NCBI GenBank assembly: GCA_012510515.1
Contig: JAAZHW010000062.1
Coordinates: 1-6,148 of the forward strand
DNA: 6,148 nt
Direction of reading: 5' to 3'
From: Parcubacteria group bacterium
GTDB taxonomy: Bacteria > Patescibacteriota > Minisyncoccia > UBA6257 > JAAZHW01
Of this stretch, positions 1-5,127 are shown in pieces. Numbering within the stretch: position 1 is the first letter of the stretch; each line of letters begins with the position of its first letter. The translations under genes were made by a program, and so were the position numbers. The notes under the pieces are model-generated. The model saw nothing but the letters and a program-made list of their open reading frames with translations, ran no database searches and had not been told where the DNA came from.

Positions 1-144
1 TTTAACTCAATAACTTCTGGCTGAATTTGTGAAGCGAGCGGGCATGGTTTCATTCTTTTTGATTCAAAAAGAATGAAGAGCGAGCGAACAATTCAGTGAG
101 TGAGCACGCTGGGCAAAAACGTAGCCAGAAGTTATTGAGTTAAA
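1..144. repeat. Inverted-repeat element with 22-bp arms (MITE-like)
   Basis: Bases 1-22 and 123-144 are perfect reverse complements (22 of 22; the arm contains ACTCAATAACTTCTGGC). The left arm starts at the first base of the window, so it may extend further out. A second, shorter pair lies inside (CTGAATT 21-27 with AATTCAG 90-96), then a 25-bp near-palindrome at 51-75. AGCGAGCG occurs twice in direct orientation (33-40, 79-86). There is no open reading frame. The right arm recurs alone at 5906-5930. The shape fits a small non-autonomous element or dispersed repeat, but no target-site duplication can be checked because the left flank is missing. Confidence 0.7.
51..75. repeat. 25-bp palindrome at the centre of the 1-144 element
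   Basis: CATTCTTTTTGA (51-62) and TCAAAAAGAATG (64-75) are exact reverse complements around one central base. In RNA this would fold into a stem of about 10 bp with a GATTC loop. It lies near the middle of the larger inverted repeat and forms the tip of its predicted fold. Confidence 0.8.
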
Positions 145-149
145 CTAAC

Positions 150-190
150 GTGTTGGCGGCGAAATTCTTTTAGAATTTCGCCGCCAACAC
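150..190. repeat. GGCGGCG hairpin, 19-bp stem with TTT loop
   Basis: Bases 150-168 pair perfectly with 172-190 around a TTT loop (169-171). The stem holds GGCGGCGAAATTCT and its complement. No T-run follows on either strand, so it is not a textbook intrinsic terminator, though it could stabilise or end a transcript arriving from outside the window. The central 33 bases (154-186) are the exact reverse complement of 4195-4227 after smc. It belongs to a family of four such hairpins in the window (150, 4194, 5704, 5941). Confidence 0.8.
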
Positions 191-264
191 TAACACAAAT
201 ACAAATGCCATTACACCATCATCACTCTATCAATTAATTCAATAGTAATTATTTAAAAGTTTAC

Positions 265-295
265 TTGCAAAAAATTTCAGATCGAATAATATAAA
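265..295 (+). promoter_or_regulatory. Candidate promoter for rpmF
   Basis: A -35-like TTGCAA (265-270) is followed by an AT-rich stretch with several imperfect -10 hexamers: TAATAT at 287-292 with a 16-nt spacer, or TATAAA at 290-295 with a 19-nt spacer. No option combines a good hexamer with ideal spacing. It is the best sigma-70-like site in the 130 bases before rpmF, which hold no gene or hairpin. Treat as tentative. Confidence 0.35.
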
Positions 296-319
296 ATAAG
301 TCGCATTAAATAAACTATT

Positions 320-550
320 ATGGGAGGTGTACCAACAAAACATTCAACTCACGGCAAAGTTAAACGAAGACGTTCTCATTTAAAATTACAATCAGTTGGT
401 TTGATTGCTTGTCCTAAATGTGGAGCCGCTATGCGCCCGCATCGTTATTGTCCTAATTGTGGTTATTATCAAAAAAAGGAAGTAGTAGACGTTTTAGCCA
501 AACTTTCTAAAAGTGATAAAAAAAGTCGGGAGAAAGAAATAAAAAAATAA
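320..550 (+). CDS. rpmF: 50S ribosomal protein L32
   Basis: Small zinc-ribbon protein of the large ribosomal subunit. The 76-residue product starts with MGGVPTK, matching the VPK-type N-terminus of L32. A basic stretch with RRR (16-18) follows, then CPKC (31-34) and CPNC (44-47), the four cysteines of the zinc site, with PHR between them and GYY just after. Typical L32 is about 55-60 residues, so residues from about 55 onward are an extra lysine-rich tail. The ATG is fixed by the conserved N-terminus, yet no Shine-Dalgarno sequence precedes it. Instead GGGAGGTG (322-329) overlaps the start and encodes Gly-Gly. The stop is TAA, and nusB begins 3 nt later, so the two are almost certainly co-transcribed. 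In many bacteria rpmF is followed by plsX and fab genes; here it is not. Confidence 0.95.
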   Translation: MGGVPTKHSTHGKVKRRRSHLKLQSVGLIACPKCGAAMRPHRYCPNCGYYQKKEVVDVLAKLSKSDKKSREKEIKK

Positions 551-553
551 TTT

Positions 554-1072
554 ATGGCGACGCGTCATTTAAGTCGTTCAATCCTTTTTCAATCACTGTA
601 CGAATGGGATTTTTATCGTACTAAATTAAACAAAAATGTTGATTTAATGGCAATAATTGACCGCAACATGAAAGACGTAATGCCTTTAATTGATGAACCC
701 GATTTTATTTATCGTTTAACTAAAAATTTAATTGATCATTTTGACGAAATTAATAATATAATAGAAAAAACAGCGCCTGAATGGCCAATAGATCAAATTA
801 GTTTAACGGATCGCAATATTTTACGATTAGGGTTGGCGGAATTAATGTTTGCTCCAAAAAATGAAGTGCCGCCAAAAGTAGCCATTAATGAAGCTATTGA
901 ATTAGCTAAAAATTTTGGCACCGAATCATCAAGTAAATTTATTAACGGAGTTTTAGGAACAGTTTATCGACAAATGGTCGAAGAAGGAATTATTAAAGAA
1001 AGCGATAAAAAAGATAAATCCGATGATTTAAAAGAAAATAATTCCGAAAAAATAGAAATAGAAAATAAATAA
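554..1072 (+). CDS. nusB: Transcription antitermination factor NusB
   Basis: NusB binds boxA RNA with S10 (NusE) and promotes rRNA transcription antitermination in the cytoplasm. The 172-residue product has the family N-terminus: a basic start, then ILFQSLYEWDFY (10-21), comparable to the ALQALYQWD segment of known NusB proteins. The C-terminal half shows DRNILRLGLAEL (86-97), VPPKVAINEAIELAKNFG (105-122) and FINGVLG (129-135), all strong family signatures. The usual length is about 130-150 residues; residues 148-172 form an extra charged tail rich in K, D, E and N. The ATG follows rpmF by 3 nt with no Shine-Dalgarno; the nearest purine run (GGGAGA, 528-533) is 20 nt away, too far to act. Translational coupling to rpmF is plausible. 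Confidence 0.95.
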   Translation: MATRHLSRSILFQSLYEWDFYRTKLNKNVDLMAIIDRNMKDVMPLIDEPDFIYRLTKNLIDHFDEINNIIEKTAPEWPIDQISLTDRNILRLGLAELMFAPKNEVPPKVAINEAIELAKNFGTESSSKFINGVLGTVYRQMVEEGIIKESDKKDKSDDLKENNSEKIEIENK

Positions 1073-1080
1073 GAATAATA

Positions 1081-1110
1081 AATTGTATTTTAATAAATTA
1101 AAATATAATT
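1081..1110. repeat. AT-only imperfect palindrome in the nusB-rnc gap
   Basis: Bases 1081-1094 (AATTGTATTTTAAT) pair with 1097-1110 (ATTAAAATATAATT) with one G-T wobble, giving a 14-bp arm palindrome with a 2-nt centre. Its right arm contains the TATAAT box at 1104-1109. It could be an operator-like palindrome, a weak RNA hairpin in the rnc leader, or chance in AT-rich DNA. Confidence 0.5.
1104..1109 (+). promoter_or_regulatory. Candidate -10 box for an internal rnc promoter
   Basis: A perfect TATAAT lies 26 nt before the rnc ATG, which would place a transcript start near 1116 and a leader of about 20 nt. The only -35-like sequence is TTGTAT (1083-1088), a poor match with a short 15-nt spacer. 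In such AT-rich DNA a chance TATAAT is easy, so this is tentative. The 63-nt gap is the only one inside the operon long enough for a promoter. Confidence 0.4.
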
Positions 1111-1135
1111 TATTGTTGCTGATTTTCTTTTAACA

Positions 1136-1891
1136 ATGGATAAATTTGAAGAATTAGAAAAAAATTTACAAATTAAATTTAAAAAAACAGATTTATTAAG
1201 ACAAGCTTTTTCTCATCGCTCTTATTTAAACGAAAATCCTACTTGGCGATTAGGACAAAACGAGCGATTGGAATTTTTGGGCGATGCGGTTTTAGAATTG
1301 GTAGTCAGTGAATATTTGTTTAAAAATTTTCCTGATAAAACTGAAGGATTTTTAACTAGCGTAAGAGCTAGTTTGGTGAATGCGGAAATTTTAGCGCAAA
1401 TAGCCGAAGAATTAAAATTTAGTAGATATTTATTAATTTCTAAAGGCGAAGCTAAAGATCTTCAATCTGGTCGTCATTATATTTTAGCTAATACTTTTGA
1501 AGCTTTAATTGGCGCCATTTATTTAGATGCTGGTTATAAAAAATGTCAGCGATTTATTGAAAAGTATGTTATCAGACCGCACTTAGAAAATATTTTAAAA
1601 GAAGAAAAATACAAAGATGCTAAAAGTTCTTTGCAAGAGAAAACTCAGGCGGAAATAGATATTACTCCCATTTACAAAACATTAGAAGAGTGGGGGCCTG
1701 ATCATGCCAAACATTTTCGAGTCGGTGTTTTTTTTGAAAATAAATTAATTGCCGAAGGAGAAGGAACTTCTAAAAGAAATGCTGAACAGGCCGCTGCCGC
1801 CAAAGCATTAAAAGATGAAAATTGGGAAAAGAAATTTGTTAAACAGTCGAAAAAAATTAAAAAGTCTTCTAAAGATAAATCCCAGAGTTAA
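1136..1891 (+). CDS. rnc: Ribonuclease III
   Basis: RNase III cuts double-stranded RNA and processes rRNA precursors. The 251-residue product has the catalytic domain first: the signature NERLEFLGDAVLELVVSEYLF lies at 42-62, with E43, E46 and D50 in the expected places. ANTFEALIGAIYLDAG (118-133) supplies the second acidic cluster, with E122 as the catalytic glutamate. A double-stranded-RNA-binding domain follows at about 160-228, including GPDHAKHF (187-194) and EGTSKRNAEQAAAAKAL (209-225). A lysine-rich tail (232-251) ends the protein; the family is usually about 220-240 residues. The residue equivalent to E. coli D114, a metal ligand, is N119 here. No Shine-Dalgarno precedes the ATG. The gene ends 5 nt before smc, and rnc-smc is a conserved pair in many bacteria. 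Confidence 0.96.
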   Translation: MDKFEELEKNLQIKFKKTDLLRQAFSHRSYLNENPTWRLGQNERLEFLGDAVLELVVSEYLFKNFPDKTEGFLTSVRASLVNAEILAQIAEELKFSRYLLISKGEAKDLQSGRHYILANTFEALIGAIYLDAGYKKCQRFIEKYVIRPHLENILKEEKYKDAKSSLQEKTQAEIDITPIYKTLEEWGPDHAKHFRVGVFFENKLIAEGEGTSKRNAEQAAAAKALKDENWEKKFVKQSKKIKKSSKDKSQS

Positions 1892-1896
1892 TAGTT

Positions 1897-4158
1897 ATGA
1901 AATTAAAATCATTAGAAATTTTGGGATTTAAATCATTTGCTAATAAAACCGTTTTTTATTTTCCGGAAAAATTTACGGCTATTGTCGGTCCCAATGGTAG
2001 TGGTAAATCCAATATTGTTGATGCTATCCGTTGGGTTTTGGGTGAAAGAGATTTAAAAAAACTTCGGGTCGCTAATTCCGAAGAAGTTATTTTTAATGGC
2101 ACACCAAATAAAGCTCGAATGTCTTTAGCTCAGGTTTCCATTGTTTTAGACAATAGTTTAAATGAATTACCAATTGATTTTAAAGAAGTGGTAATTAAAA
2201 GGCGATTGGAGCGCGGAAAAGAAACGCAATATTTTATTAATGATTCAGCCGTCCGTCTAAAAGACGTGGTGGAATTATTGGCAAGAGCAAAAATCGGCAG
2301 TGAAGGATTAACAATTATCAATCAAGGATTAAGTGATTCTTTGTTAAAGGCCTCACCAAAAGAAAGGCGTTTAATGATTGAAGAAAATTTGGGATTGCGT
2401 GAATTTCAAATTAAAAAAGAAGAGGCAAAAAAGAAATTAGAAGCCAGTCAGATTAATTTAGAAAAAACAGAGGCCTTACTTGAAGAATTAAAACCACATT
2501 TGCGTTCTTTGCGACGCCAAATTAATCGTTGGGAAAAAAGAGAAGAAATTTTTCAGGAACTTTCGTCTTTAGAGAATTCTTTTTATTCAGCTAAATTTAA
2601 AGAAATTTTTTTATTCCAAAAACAAATTGATCAAGAAAAAATTGATTTAGAAAAAAAGCAAATTGACGAAGAAGAAAAATTAAAAATTTTAGAAAAAAAG
2701 TTTGAAGAATTAGAAAAGCGTCGGCCGGATTTTTCTCAGCAATTTCAAGATTTGCGAAAAAAAATTAGTGACATTGAAGAAAAGCGAGGCAATTTATTTA
2801 AAGAGCTAGGTCATTTAGAAGGTCAGATTGAAGGATTAAAGCGTTTTATTTTAGTTTCAAAACCAAATGTTAATGAAATCACCCAAAAGGATTTAAATAA
2901 AAAAATTTTAGAAATTAAAAATCAATTAAACGAAGTTCTTTCTTTTGATTTAGAAAAAACGCGACAAACAATTAAAGAAATTATTAATCAAATTGAAAAA
3001 CTGTTTAATGCTGAGGAAAAAAATAATGAGATAGAAAAAAATCAAAACAGCGAAGAGATTATTAAATTGCAACAAGAAAAAGAAAAAATTTTAAAACAAG
3101 TTGATGAATTAACTGAACAAATTAAAAAATACAATCAAGAACTTGATGAGTTAAGAAAAAAAGATGAGATGGTTGGCAAGGATTCTCATGATGTTTTGTT
3201 GGCAGTTCAAAAGCAAAGAAATCTCATCAATCAAAACAATCAAGAATTAGCCAATATTTCTTTAAAGGAAGAGAAAAATAAATTGCGTCAGGCAGATTTA
3301 TTGATGCGTTTAAAAGAAGACAATTTAGATGTTAATTTATTTAATTGGGAAAAAGTAAAAGATTTTGATACCGAAAAATTTTTAGCCGAAAAAAATATTT
3401 TTAATTTAGATAATTTAGAAGCGCGAATTATTCATTTACGTCGCGAGTTGGCTAATATTGGTGAAATCGATGAATTAACCTTAAAAGAAGCCAAAGAAAC
3501 AGAAGAACGATATCAGTTTTTATCTCAGCAATCAGAGGATTTAATTAAAGCTAAAAATGATTTAGAATCAATTATTGCGGAATTAACTGAGAAAATTGAT
3601 AATCAATTTTCCGAATCACTAAAAATTATTAACGAAGAATTTAATAAATATTTTCGGATGATTTTTGGTGGTGGCAAAGCAAAGCTTGCTGTCGTAAAAA
3701 TTGCTAAGCGACAAAAAAATAACAATCATTTAGAGAGCGAAAAAGAAAACGAAAATAAAAATGAAGAAACACAGAATGAAAATAATTTACCAGAAGAAGA
3801 ATCAAAAGAGTTTGAAACGGGTTTAGAAATTTTAGTTGATTTACCTAAAAAGAAAATAAAAAGTTTAGAATTACTTTCTGGTGGTGAAAGATGTTTAATT
3901 TCCATTAGCGCTTTATTTGCTATTGTTTCAGCAATGCAACCGCCATTTGTGGTATTAGATGAAGTTGATGCGGCTCTTGATGAAAGCAATGCTCGGCGTT
4001 TTGCTAAAATTTTAGCTGATATTGTTGATACTACTCAATTTATTGTTGTTACTCATAATCGGGCGACAATGGAAATGGCAAAAATTTTATATGGTGTTTC
4101 AATGGGAGAAGAAGGTATTTCAAAAGCGATATCAATAAAATTAGAAGAAGAAAAATAA
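1897..4158 (+). CDS. smc: SMC chromosome-organising ATPase, shortened and apparently hingeless
   Basis: SMC ATPases organise and segregate the chromosome. The N-terminal half-head holds FKSFANKT (11-18), Walker A GPNGSGKSN (31-39), the candidate R-loop R57 and Q-loop Q143. Coiled coil runs from about 165 to 570 with breaks near 320-328 and 370-386. The C-terminal half-head holds FGGGKAKL (590-597), signature LSGGERC (660-666), Walker B VVLDEVD (685-691) with E689, D-loop ALD (693-695), and H720 in VTHN. The ending LYGVSMGEEGISKAISIKL (731-749) is typical of bacterial SMC. At 753 residues it is far below the usual 1,150-1,200. No hinge domain (about 150 residues) is recognisable, and there is no CxxC zinc hook as in Rad50. 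Residues 603-640 are a charged, asparagine-rich insertion before the signature motif. The frame is intact. ScpA and ScpB are not in the window. Confidence 0.93.
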   Translation: MKLKSLEILGFKSFANKTVFYFPEKFTAIVGPNGSGKSNIVDAIRWVLGERDLKKLRVANSEEVIFNGTPNKARMSLAQVSIVLDNSLNELPIDFKEVVIKRRLERGKETQYFINDSAVRLKDVVELLARAKIGSEGLTIINQGLSDSLLKASPKERRLMIEENLGLREFQIKKEEAKKKLEASQINLEKTEALLEELKPHLRSLRRQINRWEKREEIFQELSSLENSFYSAKFKEIFLFQKQIDQEKIDLEKKQIDEEEKLKILEKKFEELEKRRPDFSQQFQDLRKKISDIEEKRGNLFKELGHLEGQIEGLKRFILVSKPNVNEITQKDLNKKILEIKNQLNEVLSFDLEKTRQTIKEIINQIEKLFNAEEKNNEIEKNQNSEEIIKLQQEKEKILKQVDELTEQIKKYNQELDELRKKDEMVGKDSHDVLLAVQKQRNLINQNNQELANISLKEEKNKLRQADLLMRLKEDNLDVNLFNWEKVKDFDTEKFLAEKNIFNLDNLEARIIHLRRELANIGEIDELTLKEAKETEERYQFLSQQSEDLIKAKNDLESIIAELTEKIDNQFSESLKIINEEFNKYFRMIFGGGKAKLAVVKIAKRQKNNNHLESEKENENKNEETQNENNLPEEESKEFETGLEILVDLPKKKIKSLELLSGGERCLISISALFAIVSAMQPPFVVLDEVDAALDESNARRFAKILADIVDTTQFIVVTHNRATMEMAKILYGVSMGEEGISKAISIKLEEEK

Positions 4159-4193
4159 TAAATATTTTAAAATATATTGTTTAAGGTTTTGAG

Positions 4194-4236
4194 GTGGCGG
4201 CGAAATTCTAAAAGAATTTCGCCGCCACTGTTTTTT
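4194..4236 (+). terminator. Intrinsic terminator after smc
   Basis: Bases 4194-4209 (GTGGCGGCGAAATTCT) pair perfectly with 4213-4228 around an AAA loop. The GC-rich base of the stem is followed by TG and six Ts (4231-4236). It lies 35 nt after the smc stop and is the natural end of the rpmF-nusB-rnc-smc unit. Its 33-bp core is the exact reverse complement of the hairpin at 154-186. Confidence 0.85.
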
Positions 4237-4319
4237 CAATGTTATCCTGAGGGCGAAGCCCGAAGGATCCCTCGGCTTTCAGTAATAATCAGCAATCACT
4301 GCATTGCGTGGGATTCTTC

Positions 4320-4339
4320 CCTGCCTACCGGCAGGCAGG
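4320..4339. repeat. 20-bp palindrome CCTGCCTACCGGCAGGCAGG, copy 1
   Basis: One base differs from a perfect 20-bp palindrome. It sits cleanly between GGATTCTTC and GCTAACGCTCAGAATGACA. In the related repeat at 5785-5862 the same two flanks touch directly. Confidence 0.85.
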
Positions 4340-4380
4340 GCTAACGCTCAGAATGACAGCCAAGTTAACGTGAGTTCTTT

Positions 4381-4400
4381 CCTGCCTGCCGGCAGGCAGG
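4381..4400. repeat. 20-bp perfect palindrome, copy 2
   Basis: CCTGCCTGCCGGCAGGCAGG is its own reverse complement over all 20 bases. It lies inside the minus-strand repeat arm ending in TTCAGGATGAC. Confidence 0.9.
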
Positions 4401-4441
4401 TTCAGGATGACGCTAAAAAACAACAGTCATTCTGATTGAAG

Positions 4442-4461
4442 CCTGCCTGCCGAGAGGCAGG
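4442..4461 (+). repeat. 20-bp palindrome variant with GAGA loop, copy 3
   Basis: CCTGCCTGCCGAGAGGCAGG can fold as CCTGCC (4446-4451), GAGA loop (4452-4455) and GGCAGG (4456-4461). The loop fits the GNRA tetraloop pattern. A relative with a C-G pair in place of the T-A pair lies at 5885-5904 on the other strand. Confidence 0.75.
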
Positions 4462-4532
4462 AATCCCACCCACAGTAGCAAAGATTTATATTTTAAAACA
4501 TCATAAACTCTTTGATTAAAGAAAACAGAAAT

Positions 4533-4561
4533 TTGCATTTTTACATTTTCTGTATTATAAT
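4533..4561 (+). promoter_or_regulatory. Promoter for rpsP
   Basis: TTGCAT (4533-4538) and a perfect TATAAT (4556-4561) are separated by 17 nt, close to ideal sigma-70 spacing. Transcription would begin near 4568, giving a leader of about 40 nt. A second TATAAT (4585-4590) lies nearer the gene but lacks a good -35. The site follows the smc terminator and repeat cluster, so rpsP starts a new transcription unit. Confidence 0.7.
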
Positions 4562-4608
4562 AAATTTATTAGTCGAAAGATTTTTATAATTTACTATTTA
4601 TATTATAT

Positions 4609-5049
4609 ATGTTGGCTATTAGATTAAAACCAATTGGCAGAAAACATCAAATTTCTTTTCGAATTGTGGTAGCTGAAAAACGTTCAAAACTAAACGGCAA
4701 ATATCGAGAGGATTTGGGATTTTATAATCCGGCTACTAATAAATTTAATATTAATAATGAACGAGCTAAATATTGGATTTCCGTTGGCGCACAGCCTTCT
4801 GATACCGTCTATAATATTTTGGTTTCAGCTAAAGTTATTGAAGGTTCCAAAAGGCCAGTAAAAATTAAAAAACCTGAAATAAAAGAAACAGAAACAAAAG
4901 AAACCCCAGCTGATTTATCAAAAGAAGAAAAAGTAAACGAATCTGTAACAGAGATAGAAGAAAATATTCCATCTCATTTTGCCGAATCCACTGAAATTAA
5001 AAATAACTCTACTGATTCAACTGATTCTACTAATTCAACTGAAAATTAA
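4609..5049 (+). CDS. rpsP: 30S ribosomal protein S16 with a long acidic C-terminal tail
   Basis: S16 is a small-subunit ribosomal protein important for 30S assembly. The N-terminal 77 residues match the family closely: IRLKPIGRK (4-12), FRIVVAEKRS (17-26), a DLGFYNP turn (35-41), KYWISVGAQPSDTV (54-67) and the NILVSAKVI helix (69-77). Most bacterial S16 proteins are about 80-90 residues; here residues 78-146 add a low-complexity tail rich in K, E, S, T and N. It ends in three tandem T-D/N-S triplets encoded by a 9-bp repeat. The ATG begins exactly at the family start, preceded by AT-rich sequence with no Shine-Dalgarno. Two in-frame TAA codons end it. In Bacillus-type genomes rpsP follows ffh; here repeat DNA precedes it, and a DJ-1 family gene follows 78 nt later. 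Confidence 0.95.
   Translation: MLAIRLKPIGRKHQISFRIVVAEKRSKLNGKYREDLGFYNPATNKFNINNERAKYWISVGAQPSDTVYNILVSAKVIEGSKRPVKIKKPEIKETETKETPADLSKEEKVNESVTEIEENIPSHFAESTEIKNNSTDSTDSTNSTEN
5011..5046 (+). repeat. 9-bp tandem repeat in the 3' end of rpsP
   Basis: ACTGATTCA (5011), ACTGATTCT (5020) and ACTAATTCA (5029) follow one another, then a decayed ACTGAAAAT. The unit is in frame and encodes Thr-Asp/Asn-Ser, so copy number can change without a frameshift. Confidence 0.85.
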
Positions 5050-5064
5050 TAATTATAAAATTTA

Positions 5065-5092
5065 TTGTTAAAAAATTTTATCAAAATATTAT
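5065..5092 (+). promoter_or_regulatory. Candidate promoter for the DJ-1/PfpI gene
   Basis: TTGTTA (5065-5070) and TATTAT (5087-5092, five of six) are separated by 16 nt. The start would fall near 5099, leaving a leader of about 29 nt before the ATG at 5128. The gap is extremely AT-rich, so a chance match is possible; read-through from rpsP is the alternative. Confidence 0.45.
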
Positions 5093-5127
5093 TTAACATA
5101 AATTAAATTGTTATTAAAAAATTTTTT

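Larger units (their letters stand above)
4240..4468. repeat. Palindromic repeat cluster between smc and rpsP
   Basis: Four related arms lie in this GC-rich, gene-free stretch. Arm 1 (+) is TGTTATCCTGA (4240-4250) to GAAGGATCC (4262-4270). Arm 2 (-) is GGGATTCTTC to CTCAGAATGACA (about 4309-4358). Arm 3 (-) runs from TTT at 4378 to TTCAGGATGAC (4401-4411). Arm 4 (+) is GTCATTCTGA (4426-4435) to GAATCCCA (4461-4468). Each follows the scheme GTCATYCTGA ... GAAKRATCC. Three carry a CCTGCC palindrome inside (4320-4339, 4381-4400, 4442-4461). Arms 1 and 2 with the sequence between them form a copy of the repeat at 5785-5862. No open reading frame or RNA gene was recognised. I recall similar GTCATCCTGAGC repeats from many bacterial genomes, but cannot search here. 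Confidence 0.8.

Noticed and set aside
191..264. Small gene before rpmF
   Set aside because: No open frame with a plausible start or conserved product; the stretch looks like plain AT-rich leader DNA.
2130..2321. Minus-strand open frame inside smc
   Set aside because: It lies wholly within the strongly conserved SMC head region and has no recognisable protein features; the same holds for 3726-3989 in smc and 5206-5388 in the DJ-1 gene.
1897..4158. Smc as a frameshifted or degraded pseudogene
   Set aside because: A single uninterrupted frame carries all N- and C-terminal ATPase motifs in order, and the coiled-coil halves are continuous. A natural short form is more likely.
1897..4158. Rad50 or SbcC instead of SMC
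   Set aside because: No CxxC zinc hook, no neighbouring nuclease gene, and the end LYGVSMGEEGISK with the GEIDELTLKEAKE segment is SMC-type.
4240..4468. tRNA, riboswitch or other structured RNA gene in the GC-rich gap
   Set aside because: The GC-rich sequence is explained by repeated palindromes shared with 5761-5904; no cloverleaf or known riboswitch core was recognised.
5055..5081. AT hairpin (5055-5063 with 5073-5081) as the rpsP terminator
   Set aside because: The stem has only A-T pairs and there is no following T-run; such pairing is expected by chance in this gap.
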